64,000 bases of DNA from Limosilactobacillus equigenerosi DSM 18793 = JCM 14505 (GTDB lineage Bacteria > Bacillota > Bacilli > Lactobacillales > Lactobacillaceae). The DNA lies in assembly GCF_001311375.1 (NCBI RefSeq), contig NZ_BBAS01000008.1:1-64000 (forward strand). Direction: 5' to 3'. Numbering within the stretch: position 1 is the first letter of the stretch; each line of letters begins with the position of its first letter. The notes beneath the pieces were generated by a model, which saw only the letters and a list, made by a program, of their open reading frames with translations, ran no database searches and was not told the origin of the DNA. This document shows positions 21,510 to 33,423 of the stretch, piece after piece. The position numbers and the translations under genes are program-made.

Positions 21510-21797
21510 AGAATACGGTCAACGTTAAATCTAAAGAGGCAAGATGAGTAACACGTTTCGCTTTCAACAGCGAGCTTACGGGTGGTGGAAGTAAGCAAAG
21601 CCGCGTGGTGAAGATGGTCTTGTAGTTAAACTTATTCACGTGATTCAATGAAAGCGTGCAATCGGGAACGTCGCCCGTTAACAGACGGGAGTCAATTTGC
21701 ACTCCATGAGGTTGTTAAGCGTGAGCTAACAATAAATTAAGGTGGTACCACGGGGAAACTCGTCCTGATTGAAGCACAATTAGGATGAGTTTTTTTA
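21510..21797 (+). promoter_or_regulatory. T-box riboswitch, methionine specifier (AUG)
   Basis: Stem I is recognisable: AAGATGAGTAACACG pairs with CGTGGTGAAGATGGTCTT through CACG/CGTG and AAGA/TCTT, leaving an AGTA loop opposite GAAGATGG. By analogy with known leaders the specifier is ATG at 21614-21616 followed by a purine, meaning tRNA-Met. The apical motif GGGTGGTGGAAG is present. The T-box AAGGTGGTACCACGG is at 21739-21753, and the terminator ACTCGTCCT/AGGATGAGT with a T tract ends near 21797. Uncharged tRNA-Met would switch on the downstream operon. Confidence 0.92.
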
Positions 21798-21812
21798 AAG
21801 GGGGCGTTTTAG

Positions 21813-22598
21813 ATGAAATTAACGATTGCTTTAGCTCAATTATCAGTGGCATTTGCGCAACCGGCCACGAATTTTGCTCGCGTCGCAGCGGCGGTTGAAA
21901 CGGCCGCGTTGCAAGGTGCAAGCGTCGTCGTATTACCAGAAATGTGGAATACTGGCTACGCCTTAAATCAGTTGGCAACCTTAGCGGATCCAGCCGGGCA
22001 ACAGACCAAGCAACTACTAACCACCCTTGCTCGACAGCACCAGCTTGGGATTGTCGGCGGTTCGGTAGCCACCGCGCGCCACGGCGAATTTTTTTAACAC
22101 CTCATATGTCGTTGATGACACCGGCCGAGTGATTGGCACGTATGATAAAGTCCATTTATTTGGGCTGATGAAGGAAGACCAATATTTGAGTGCGGGGAAA
22201 ACGACGAATCGGTTTGAATTGCAACAAGTGCCGAGTGCTGGTTTTATTTGTTACGACCTTCGTTTTCCGGAATGGATGCGGACGCTAGGAACGACTGGGT
22301 GGATGTGATGTACTTTGTGGCTCAATGGCCAGCTACCCGAATTCAGCAGTGGCGACGACTTTTACAAGCGCGGGCAATTGAAAATCAATGTTTTGTCGTA
22401 GGGGTAAATCGGGTCGGCGATGATCCGGATAATCACTACAATGGGCACTCGCTAGTAATTGATCCGTTGGGCGAAGTGATTGCTGATGCTGGGGAAGCTG
22501 AGCAAGTGCAAATCGTGACCCTGGATTTAGCTCAATTACAAACCGTCCGGGGACCGATTCCGGTGTTTGCTGATCGGCGTCCGGCGTTATATCGTTAG
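21813..22598 (+). CDS. Carbon-nitrogen hydrolase, omega-amidase-like (two frameshifts)
   Basis: Nitrilase-superfamily amidase of about 261 residues. The catalytic triad is visible: Glu in VVLPEMWNTGY, Lys in YDKVHLFGLM and Cys in FICYDLRFPEW. A seven-T run near 22089-22095 holds one surplus T, and one G is missing near 22301 (ACTGGGTGGATG); corrected, EFFNTSYVVDDTGRVIGTYD and GTTGVDVMYFVAQWP join. In methionine salvage of Bacillus the homologue (MtnU) is an omega-amidase that hydrolyses the 2-oxoglutaramate made when glutamine transaminates the methionine keto acid. The Met T-box and the next gene fit that role. Confidence 0.88.
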
Positions 22599-22623
22599 GC
22601 AAAAAAAGGCAGGTGAAGATGAA

Positions 22624-23811
22624 ATGGAATTTGAACAATCAGAGTTATTAAAGACGCTACCAACCCAGTTTTTTGCCACGTTGGTTGCTAAGGTGAATCA
22701 GAAAACGGCAGCCGGGGTGGATGTGATTAACTTGGGCCAAGGGAATCCGGATCAACCAACGCCGGATTATATTGTGAAAGCCACCCAACAAGCGGTGGCA
22801 GATCCAGCCACGCATAAATATTCACCATTTCGGGGATTGGCGGAATTTAAGCAAGCTGCGGCCGATTTTTATCATGAACAATACGGGGTACAACTTGATC
22901 CAACACGTGAAGTAGCCATTTTAGGCGGTTCGAAAACAGGACTCGTTGAGTTGCCCTGGGCATTGATGAATCCGGGGGATACATATTTATTACCAGATCC
23001 CGGCTATCCGGATTATTTTTCCGGGGCAGCGCTCGGGCAAGTGAAGTTTGAAACAGTGCCATTACTAGCGGAAAACAACTTCTTGCCTGATTTAGCGGCG
23101 ATTCCGGCGGCGGTAGCTGACCGTGCGAAATTCTTTTACCTCAATTATCCGAATAATCCAACGGGGGCTGTTGCCACGCCTGAATTTTATGAACAATTAG
23201 TTGCGTGGGCCAAACAACATGAAGTTGGGATTATTAGTGATTTTGCTTATGGGGCGCTGGGATTTGATGGGCAACAGCCCGTCAGTTTCTTACAAACCCC
23301 GGGGGCGAAAGCCGTTGGCGTGGAATTTTATACGTTTTCTAAAACCTTTAATATGGCGGGGTGGCGGATTGCGTTTGCAGTCGGGAATCCGTCAATCATT
23401 GCTGCGCTTAATTTATTACAAGATCACTTGTTTGTTAGTTTATTTCCCGCGTTGCAACAAGCTGGGGTGGCGGCGTTGACGGATCCAAAGCGAGATGGTG
23501 CCATCGCCCAAATCGTGCAACGATACGAAGGACGGCGGAATGCCTTTCTAGCAGCCGCAGCTAAGATTGGGTGGCACGCTGCCAGCCCTAAAGGCACGTT
23601 TTATGCTTGGATGCCGGTGCCAGACGGTTATACGAGTGAATCGTTTGCCGACTTACTACTCGAGCAAGCCGGGGTGGCTGTGGCGCCAGGTAATGGCTTT
23701 GGTGATCATGGTGAAGGCTATGTGCGGATCGGTTTATTGATGGAACCGGAGCGCTTAGTCGAAGCCGTACAACGAATTGGGAAGTTACATTTATTTGATA
23801 AGGAGGATTAG
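22624..23811 (+). CDS. PLP-dependent class I aminotransferase (methionine transaminase-like)
   Basis: Fold-type I aminotransferase of 395 residues. INLGQGNPDQPTPDYI, LNYPNNPTGAVAT, the Schiff-base lysine in YTFSKTFNMAGWRIAF and the carboxylate-binding Arg in GYVRIGLLM are all present. ATG 22624 is preferred because AGGTGA lies seven bases before it. Position behind a Met T-box and an omega-amidase-like gene suggests glutamine:4-methylthio-2-oxobutyrate transamination (MtnE role), though annotation as a general aromatic or LL-DAP-like transaminase is possible. Confidence 0.9.
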   Translation: MEFEQSELLKTLPTQFFATLVAKVNQKTAAGVDVINLGQGNPDQPTPDYIVKATQQAVADPATHKYSPFRGLAEFKQAAADFYHEQYGVQLDPTREVAILGGSKTGLVELPWALMNPGDTYLLPDPGYPDYFSGAALGQVKFETVPLLAENNFLPDLAAIPAAVADRAKFFYLNYPNNPTGAVATPEFYEQLVAWAKQHEVGIISDFAYGALGFDGQQPVSFLQTPGAKAVGVEFYTFSKTFNMAGWRIAFAVGNPSIIAALNLLQDHLFVSLFPALQQAGVAALTDPKRDGAIAQIVQRYEGRRNAFLAAAAKIGWHAASPKGTFYAWMPVPDGYTSESFADLLLEQAGVAVAPGNGFGDHGEGYVRIGLLMEPERLVEAVQRIGKLHLFDKED

Positions 23812-23814
23812 CTC

Positions 23815-24779
23815 ATGAGTTTAAGTTATGCTGTGTTAGGTGCCGGTGCGATGGGGTTTCGCTTTGGGGTCTTACTTCAAGAAACCGCCGGCGTGCAAGT
23901 TGATTTTGTTGATAATTGGGCGCCGCAAGTTGAAACAATCCAACAACAAGGTGGGGTTTATGTTTCGCGCGATCACGAAAATCGTCATCTAGTGCCAATT
24001 AATATTTATAGCCCCGAAGATTACCATGGGCATCCGGATGTGTTAATTGTCTTTGCTAAACAAATGACGTTAGCGGATCTGTTAGCGCGGAGTGAACATT
24101 TCTTTGATCCAAAACATCAATACGTCTTTACGGGGATGAATGGGATGGGTCATGTTGAAAAAAATTAATCAATATTTCCCAAAGGAGCATGTCGTGGCTG
24201 GAACGTGTTTAATTGGGACGGTCTTGAATCGGGCTGGGGACGTGGACTTTATCGGTAAAGCGGGCGCGGGTTCAATTAACTTAGCCCCACAAGTGGGTCC
24301 TGCCGATGCAACGGTGCAAGCGTTAGTAGCTGATTTTGAAGCAGCCGGGATTCAATCGAACTTAAATGACAACTTCTTAGGGACGTTAATGACAAAAGTG
24401 GTCTTTAATTCAGTGATCAATACGATTTGTACCCTCTTTGAAATCCAAATGGGTCAATTCATTGATTATGACGGCGCTGAAAAATTAGGGAAGCAACTGA
24501 TTAATGAAGCATTTGACGTCGCTGAACGGGCGGGAATCGAATTGTTGAGTACCCGCCAAGAAGAATGGGACACGATTCAGTATGTCAGTGCCGTCACAAG
24601 TCCGTTGCATTACCCATCGATGTATCAAGATATGAGTAAGGATCGGCCAACGGAAGTCGATTACATTAACGGTTACATTTACGACCTGGGGAAACAATAT
24701 AATTATGAAGCTAGCACCCATGATTTTTTTACGGAATTTAGTCCATTTAGCCGAAAATACTCGGAAGTATCGAAAGTAA
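23815..24779 (+). CDS. PanE/ApbA family 2-ketoacid reductase (two frameshifts)
   Basis: NADP-dependent reductase of the ketopantoate reductase family, about 320 residues. The Rossmann start is YAVLGAGAMGFRFGVLL, then NGMGHVEKINQYF, AGTCLIGTVLNRAGDV and the catalytic Lys region GTLMTKVVFNSVINTIC. A seven-A run (near 24160) and a seven-T run (24724-24730) each carry one surplus base; corrected, the C-terminus reads THDFLRNLVHLAENTRKYRK and stops at 24777-24779. In lactococci PanE acts as a D-2-hydroxyacid dehydrogenase on branched and methionine-derived keto acids; the operon suggests that role rather than pantothenate synthesis. Confidence 0.88.
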
Positions 24780-24794
24780 AACAATTAGTGATGA

Positions 24795-24824
24795 AAAACC
24801 GCCGAAAAATCGGCGGTTTTTTTT
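24795..24824 (+). terminator. Intrinsic terminator of the T-box operon
   Basis: AACCGCCGA / TCGGCGGTT around AAAA, followed by eight T. It ends the three-gene Met operon. Confidence 0.92.
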
Positions 24825-24905
24825 GCGCTAAAAATAATGTTAGTTAGTTATGAAAATGATAAGATAGTAAGGATTGAGAAAAAATATTGTAAGGAGGTGA
24901 CGACC

Positions 24906-25839
24906 GTGGAAAATTTAGCAATTGTCGATCTAGGTTCGAATTCCACCCGGATGGCAATTACCCGCATTGAAGATGATGGTAGCTTCCGGGAAGTTAAACG
25001 GGTGAAAGAAAATACTCGGTTATCAGAAGGAATGGGGCCAGAAAAGAAGCTCCGCAAGCCGGCTATGGATCGGACCATTGCGGCGATGAAACGTTTTAAA
25101 CAAATTTATACGACTTATCCTAACTTAACGGTTCGTTGTATTTCAACGGCCGCCGTTCGACAAGCCTCCAACCAACAAGTCTTTTTAAATCGGGTCAAGC
25201 AAGAAGTCGGCCTTGAATTACAAATTCTGTCTGGGCGTCAAGAAGCTTATTATGACTATCTTGGGGTTGAACGGACACTAAAAATGGATCATTGCTTAAT
25301 TTTAGATGTCGGTGGCGCTAGTTCGGAGTTGATTTTAGTGCAACGTAAGCAAGCCCGAGATATGATTTCGTTACCAATTGGGGCGGTGAATTTATCAGAA
25401 CAATTTAAATTAAGTGGGTTTGTGCGGGCGCACGATTTGTTTCGGGCTCAGTCGATGGTGACGGAACGCTTGAATCGCATTCCGTGGTTGCGGTTTGCAA
25501 CGCGGACGCCGATTGTCTTATTAGGTGGTGCTAATCGGACGTTGGCCCGCATGGCGCAACTCCGGCATAAACAACGTCCACATTCAATTCATGGTTATAA
25601 ATTATCGCATCGGGCAGTTTATTCACTGTATCGAGATATGTTAGGGCGGAATTTAGCCCAACGGAAGAAATTACCGGGGTTAGAAACTGATCGCGCCGAT
25701 ATTATTGTTGGTGGCTTATTACCGTTGATTTGTTTGTTGCAACGGAATAGTGACGGTCGGGTGATTTTTTTCGGAAAGTGGTGTCCGGGAAGGCATTATT
25801 ACCGAATATATTCAGGGACGAGGTAAACGAGATGAGTAA
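24906..25839 (+). CDS. ppx: Ppx/GppA family exopolyphosphatase (frameshifted)
   Basis: Hydrolyses terminal phosphate of polyphosphate, or pppGpp. It has about 311 residues with the ASKHA-fold motifs LAIVDLGSNSTRMAI (residues 3-17), CLILDVGGASSELIL and IVLLGGANRT. GTG 24906 is chosen because AAGGAGGTGA lies eight bases upstream; the longer upstream reading has no such site. A seven-T run near 25767 adds one base; with six T the end reads VIFSESGVREGIITEYIQGR and stops at 25837-25839. That end overlaps the start of mvaA by eight bases, so the two are coupled. Confidence 0.9.
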
Positions 25840-27080
25840 ATCGTGGGAACATGGTTTCTACAAGCGCTCGGTTAATCAGCGTCATCAATTATTGGCGAAA
25901 TATCGGGGGCTGACTGAGGAACAAAGTCAGCTTCTTTTTTCACAATCAGATGACACTGGGAATCAGTTAGTGGAAAATTATGTCTTTAATTATCAAGTGC
26001 CGGAAGGTGTGGCAACGGGCCTCGTGGTCAATGGAAAAAAAATATTTGATGCCGATGGCAACCGAAGAACCGTCAGTGATTGCGGCGGCTAGTAATGGGG
26101 CCCAACGGGTGGCCAAAAACGGTGGCTTTATCACGACGATGCAACCACGCTTAGTTGTTGGTCAAGTTGTCCTTAAAGCGATGACGCGTTCACAAGTGCA
26201 GTGGTTGCAAACGCAACAAGCGACGATTAAAGCAATTGCCAATGCTGCCAAACCATCACTCGTACAACGTGGTGGTGGGGTTATGGAAGTTCGTTTCCGG
26301 TCGATGGATGACTTTTTAAGCGTGGATTTATTAATTAATCCGAGTGAAGCGATGGGCGCTAATAGTGTCAATACAATGGCGGAAGCCGTTAAACAATGGT
26401 TGCTGGAACAAGACTTGCCAGTTTTGACAGCAATTTTAAGTAACAATGGCCAAGATAGTGTTCAAACGGTTACGGCGCGGGTAAACGTGCGGGACTTAGC
26501 AACGATGACGATGGACGGGCAGCAAGTAGCTACCCGAATTGCGGATTTAAGCGCCTTAGCTCAAGTGGATGTGTACCGAGCGGTTACCCATAATAAAGGG
26601 ATTATGAATGGAATTGATGCGGCATTGTTAGCAAGTGGCAATGATTGGCGGGCGAATGAAGCCGCTGCGCATGCGTATGCAAGTCGTTCGGGCCAATACC
26701 GTGGCTTAAGCCAATGGCAACTTGAGGGGGATGAATTAGTGGGAACGTTAACGATGCCCCTGCAAGTTGGGGTCGTTGGCGGTTCGATTAAAGTGTTGCC
26801 TCAGTCAAAGTTAAATTATCAACTTAGTCAGATTCAAACCGCGGCAGAATTAGCAAGTGTGATTTTGAGTTTGGGATTAGCCCAAAATTTAGCGGCCCTG
26901 CGAGCGTTGGCGTCAACTGGAATTCAAGCGGGCCATATGCAATTGCAATATCGGGCACTAGCTATGCAAGTTGGGGCCACCACGGCGGAAATTGAACCAT
27001 TAGTTAAATTATTACGCGCTACGCCACAAGTCGATACGCGAGTGGCGGAAAGATTATTAGCACAATTAAGAGGTGAATAA
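25832..27080 (+). CDS. mvaA: Hydroxymethylglutaryl-CoA reductase, class II (frameshifted)
   Basis: Reduces HMG-CoA to mevalonate, the committed step of isoprenoid synthesis in lactobacilli. About 416 residues. Class II motifs: QLVENYVFNYQVPEGVATGL, PMATEEPSVIAAASNGA (catalytic Glu), MGANSVNTMAEA, HNKGIMNGIDA (Lys) and TLTMPLQVGVVGG. An eight-A run at 26035-26042 throws the frame; with seven A it reads VVNGKKYLMPMATEEPS. The start overlaps the end of ppx. It is the only mevalonate-pathway gene in the window. Confidence 0.94.
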
Positions 27081-27081
27081 C

Positions 27082-28042
27082 ATGGCAGGAAAAGCAGTTG
27101 AATTAAAACCAGCAACTCAAAACTTATTAGATCAAGTGAATGCGTTGTATCCACAAGGGAGCGTCTTTTTAGACTTTACTGGCGATCAAGTTGGGTATGT
27201 CCGGCATGATCAAGCCCGGCAAACATCATTAGCGGGGGGCTTAGTTATTACGTTAACGGATTTAACTAACCCGGACTACACGGCGTCGCATGAATTACTC
27301 CACTTATTAATGTTATTACGTGGTTTTCCGCAAATCTTTTTCCAATTATCCTTAGGTGATGATCAATTGGATGAACAAATGATGATTATGGCAACAGATT
27401 TGTATAACGTGGCGATGCATCAAGTGATTGTGGCGGAACAACGTGAACATGGCTTGATTGATGAACAAACGGAACAACAATATTTGGCCGGGATTCACGC
27501 AACGTTGACGGATGAACAAACGGGTGACGATGATGAACGGACATTACGGTTGTTAACGTTGCTCGATGCAATAGTCTTCTTTGGGGATCACCTTGACCAA
27601 GTCCGGGCTGATTTAACCACGCGGTATCCAGTTGCGTTGCCGCGGCCGAACAATTACATGCGGATGTTTTTGCCAAGGCACCGGAATCACCATTTGCGCT
27701 CCGGCGGCAAGTGGTGAAGTTATTTAACGCCTTTGATGCCCAAATGCAAGCTTGGGGCTTACCAGCATTACATAATGCGGAATACACAACGTTGTCACCA
27801 GCGTTAAGTGAACGGCAATTACGGTTAAAGGTCAAGCAAGTCTTTGAAATTTTCCACTCTGAAATGAAGAACCGGGAACATAAGTCTGAATCATATGTTG
27901 GGTTCCGGCGGAATGATCATCAAACTCATTCGTGCTCGATGCCGAAGTCGAATGGTCACCCGAAAAATTTGTTCGGTTATATGATATGCCGGTCCAAGAT
28001 TTCCTCGATCAAAACAGCATTCCGTATATCGTCCGGAAGTAA
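27082..28042 (+). CDS. Conserved lactobacillar protein with HELLH motif (frameshifts)
   Basis: About 320 residues, soluble. The motif ASHELLHLLMLLRGFPQ (about residue 73) has the HEXXH form of zinc metallopeptidases; nothing else proves protease activity. ATG 27082 follows GAGGTGAATAA. A base is missing near 27645 (TTGCCGCGGCCG); restored, the sequence runs EQLHADVFAKAPESPFALRR into QVVKLFNAFDAQMQAW. A second break near 27915 leads to the true end VEWSPEKFVRLYDMP...YIVRK at TAA 28040-28042. It resembles lactobacillar proteins labelled IpaB/EvcA family (memory-based, low weight). It sits between mvaA and a sirtuin in one operon. Confidence 0.75.
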
Positions 28043-28048
28043 TGACTC

Positions 28049-28747
28049 ATGATAAATCCACACCAAACTTTATTTGATGATGCACAACGGATCGTGTTTT
28101 TAACTGGGGCGGGGGTTTCGACGGCCTCGGGGATTCCGGATTTTCGCTCGGCCTCGGGATTATACAATCAAAATGTCCGCGCAGAAGAGTATTTAAGTCA
28201 TCATTTTTGGGTGCAACATCCCGATGTTTTCTATGATTATTGTCAAGAAAATTTATACTTTCCAGAGGCACAACCAAACGTGATTCACGTGAAACAAGCC
28301 GCGTTCACGCAGCAAAATCGGGCCACGATTGTGACGCAAAACATTGATAATTTATATGAAGCGGCGGATGCGCACCACTTAATTAATTTCCACGGGAATT
28401 TATATGATTTGTACTGTACTAAGTGCCAGCAAGCAATTTCGTATGCTGAATATCAAACTACGCGATTGCATCAAGTGGATGGCGGTGAGATTCGCCCCCG
28501 GATTGTCTTGTATGATGAACCAATTCCAAGTCAGGCGGCCCAAGCAGCTGTGCAAGCCGTCACCCAAGCTGATTTAGTGGTGATTGTGGGGACGTCCATG
28601 CGCGTGTATCCGTTTGCGGGATTATTGGATTATGTGTCGCAGGAAACGCCTGTCATTGTTGTAAATCAAGAACCGTTGACATTATCACGCGCCACGCTTG
28701 ATTACATTGGGGATGCCACTACCTATTTTGCTAGTTTACAAGTTTAA
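28049..28747 (+). CDS. Sirtuin, NAD-dependent protein deacylase
   Basis: Removes acyl groups from lysines with NAD+. It has 232 residues. NAD-binding motifs are FLTGAGVSTASGIPDFRS and VTQNIDNLYEAA; the catalytic His is in NFHGNLYDLYC. The zinc module is unusual: the first pair CTKC is present, but the second Cys pair is replaced by HQVDGGEIRPRIVLYDE, so tight structural zinc may be absent. ATG 28049 lies six bases after the upstream stop. Being in the mvaA operon suggests it may deacylate a metabolic enzyme (inference). Confidence 0.9.
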   Translation: MINPHQTLFDDAQRIVFLTGAGVSTASGIPDFRSASGLYNQNVRAEEYLSHHFWVQHPDVFYDYCQENLYFPEAQPNVIHVKQAAFTQQNRATIVTQNIDNLYEAADAHHLINFHGNLYDLYCTKCQQAISYAEYQTTRLHQVDGGEIRPRIVLYDEPIPSQAAQAAVQAVTQADLVVIVGTSMRVYPFAGLLDYVSQETPVIVVNQEPLTLSRATLDYIGDATTYFASLQV

Positions 28748-28773
28748 AATTAATGATTCGAAGGGAGACGATA

Positions 28774-29963
28774 ATGAGTAAGCAAACGAAACGAACGATT
28801 TTAATTTTATTAATTAGTCAATTTTTGATTATGCTCGGGATGAGTTTGATTTTTCCCGTTCAACCATTCATTCAAAAGGAGTACCATTTAACGGCGTTTG
28901 ATATGGGGACGATGTCTTCAATTTTCGCTTTGTGTCAGTTTGTTTTATCACCAATTGCGGGACAATGGTCGGATAAAATAGGCCGGAAGCCAATGATGGT
29001 ATGGGGGTTGATCGTTTTTGCCCTGGGGGAATTTATTTTCGCGGCTGGGAATAATTTATTTTGGTTTGATCTAGCGCGGGCGATTGATGGGGTTTCAGCG
29101 GCGATGTTTGTGCCCGCTTCAATGGCTTTGGTAGCGGATATTACCTCGATTAAAGATCGGGCGAAGGTGATTGGTTGGTTATCGGCGGCCTTTAGTGGCG
29201 GGTTGATTTTAGGACCGGGCTAGGTGGACTCTTAGCGAATGTTGATTATAAGTTTCCATTTTGGGTTGCGGGAATCCTTGGGGTAATTAGTTGTATTTTC
29301 TTAGCTACTTATTTACCCAGTGATGATCAGCAAGTTAAAACGGCAACGGCGTCAGAACCGCACGCCAAAACAAGTCCGTGGCAAGATGTAAAACAATTAA
29401 TGACGCCGGTGATGGTAGTATTGTGTATCTTAATCTTAATCACGGCATTTGGACTGACAAGCTTTGAAAGTGTGTATAGTTTATATGTGAACCAAGAACA
29501 TGGCTTTGGTTTGCAAGCAATCGCATTAGTCTTAACCTTGAACGGGATTATCTCGTTGATTTTACAAGTCTTTATGTTTGATTGGATGACCCGGGTGTTA
29601 AGTGAAATTGGAGTAATTCGATTAACGTTTATCTTAGCCATTGTCGGGATTTGGATGGTGATGTATTTACATGGCGAATGGGTGATTATGGTTGCAACAC
29701 TACTTGTGTTTGAAGGATTTGATTTAGTTCGACCAGCAATCACGACGTTAATGACTAAGCTTGGAGGCAACAAGCAAGGGTTATTAAACGGGATTAATAC
29801 TTCGCTAACAAGTGTCGGAAATATTTTAGGACCATTATTAGCGGGCGGGTTATTTGACGTTAATCCGCGGTTCCCATACTGGGTTTCAATTGTTTTTATT
29901 ATGCTGGCTTTATTAACTACGTTTGTTTTCTCCAAGCAACGGGTTCAAAGTCAAGCAGGATAG
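28774..29963 (+). CDS. MFS multidrug efflux transporter, 12 TMS (frameshifted)
   Basis: DHA1-type antiporter of about 396 residues. QFLIMLGMSLIFPVQPFI, the motif A GQWSDKIGRKPMMVWGL and DGVSAAMFVPASMALVAD match NorA/Bmr-like pumps. ATG 28774 follows AAGGGAGACGATA. A base is missing near 29221 (GGACCGGGCTAGGTGG); restoring it joins SGGLILGPGLGGLLANVDYK to the second half, which ends FVFSKQRVQSQAG. The gene is probably a single unit after the sirtuin and ends at a terminator. Confidence 0.9.
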
Positions 29964-29967
29964 TCAT

Positions 29968-30007
29968 TAACGGGATTGATATTTTAAAATCAGTCCCGTT
30001 TTTGTTA
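29968..30007 (+). terminator. Intrinsic terminator
   Basis: AACGGGATTGAT and ATCAGTCCCGTT pair with one wobble around TTTTAAA-type sequence, followed by TTTTG. Confidence 0.82.
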
Positions 30008-30030
30008 TACTAAAATGTAAAAATATTTAA

Positions 30031-32076
<2,046 letters not shown>

Positions 32077-32078
32077 GA

Positions 32079-32870
32079 ATGATGACCACCATTTATGATT
32101 CTCATACGCATTTAAACGATGACGTCTTTTACAACGATATTCCAGCGTATTTAGCGCGGGCGCACCACTATGATGTGCGGGAAATGAATATTGTTGGTTC
32201 CGATACGAAATTGAATCAGCGAGCGCTGGAGCTAGCGAAGACGTATGAGGGGTTGCATGCTGTGATTGGGTGGCATCCTGAAGAAGTTTTGCAGGCCACG
32301 CAAGAGCAGTTGGATTTATTAGCCCAACAATTGACGGATCCAACGGTGGTAGCGGTTGGTGAAATTGGGCTCGATTATTATTGGGATCAAACGCATCAGC
32401 GTGAGCAACAAGCATTATTGGCGGCGCAAATCGAACTGGCTAATCAATTTAAGCTTCCGATTGTCGTGCATACGCGAGAAGCATTAGCGGAAACATATGA
32501 ATTTTTAAAATCACATCCAGTGATGGCTGGTGGGGTGATTCATAGTTTTAGTGGTGATTGGGCTTGGGCGAAACGATTCTTAGCGCTCGGGTTTGATCTC
32601 TCGTTTAGTGGTGTGGCGAGTTTTCATAAAGCCACTGAATTGCATGCGGTGGCGCAACGAGTGCCAGCGGATCGGTTCTTTGTGGAAACGGATGCCCCGT
32701 ATTTGACGCCAATGCCATACCGGGGCAAACAAAATGAACCAGGCTTCACGAATTTAGTTGCTCAAGCGGTGGCGGAATTACGGCAAACTGATTTAGCGAC
32801 AATCGCTGAGTTAACAACCACCAATGCCCGACGGTTATTTTGTAAGGAAGTAGACAATGCCAAAGATTAA
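32079..32870 (+). CDS. tatD: TatD family deoxyribonuclease
   Basis: Metal-dependent hydrolase (3'-5' DNase) of 263 residues. The pattern [10 protein letters not shown] (metal ligands), [31 protein letters not shown] and [20 protein letters not shown] is complete. It begins two bases after the metG stop and overlaps rnmV by 14 bases, so translation is coupled. Confidence 0.95.
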   Translation: MMTTIYDSHTHLNDDVFYNDIPAYLARAHHYDVREMNIVGSDTKLNQRALELAKTYEGLHAVIGWHPEEVLQATQEQLDLLAQQLTDPTVVAVGEIGLDYYWDQTHQREQQALLAAQIELANQFKLPIVVHTREALAETYEFLKSHPVMAGGVIHSFSGDWAWAKRFLALGFDLSFSGVASFHKATELHAVAQRVPADRFFVETDAPYLTPMPYRGKQNEPGFTNLVAQAVAELRQTDLATIAELTTTNARRLFCKEVDNAKD

Positions 32871-33421
32871 AGAAGTCATCGTGGTTGAAGGTCAGGATGA
32901 TACGAAAAATTTACAACGATTTTTTTACGGTGGATACGTTTGAAACCAACGGATCGGCAATTAACCAAACTGATTTGGCGCAATTAAAACAATTACAGGC
33001 CAAGCGGGGGTTAATTGTCTTTACGGACCCTGATTTTAATGGGGAGCGGATTCGCAAGATTATTACGCAAGCCATTCCGGACGCTAAGCATGCCTTTTTG
33101 CCACGGCAAGCGGGGGTACCAAAGAAAAAAAGGCGGTAGCTTAGGGGTTGAACATGCCAATGAGGAAGCTTTAACCACGGCTTTAACCACGGCCAAAGTC
33201 AGTCATGAAAAGGGAGCTCAAGTTCCTCAGATTCCAACGGGGGTGTTGCTTCAAGCGCGCTTGTTGGGGCATCCGAGTGCCGGGCACGTCGGGAACGCTT
33301 GGGTGAGCTATTAGGGATTGGCTATACAAATGGGAAGCAATTAAAGCGCCGGTTAGCGATGTTTCAAATTACGCCCGAAGCCTTAGTGGCCGCGATTCAC
33401 CAACTAGACGAGGAAGAATAA
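32857..33421 (+). CDS. rnmV: Ribonuclease M5 (three frameshifts)
   Basis: Matures 5S rRNA; TOPRIM fold. About 188 residues. ATG 32857 follows AAGGAAG. The N-terminus [14 protein letters not shown] holds the TOPRIM Glu, and [16 protein letters not shown] the DxD-type motif. A seven-T run (32918-32924) and a seven-A run (33124-33130) each hold one surplus base, and one base is missing near 33283 (GCCGGGCACGTCGG). Corrected, it reads [29 protein letters not shown] and [20 protein letters not shown], ending at TAA 33419-33421. Confidence 0.88.
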
Positions 33422-33423
33422 TA

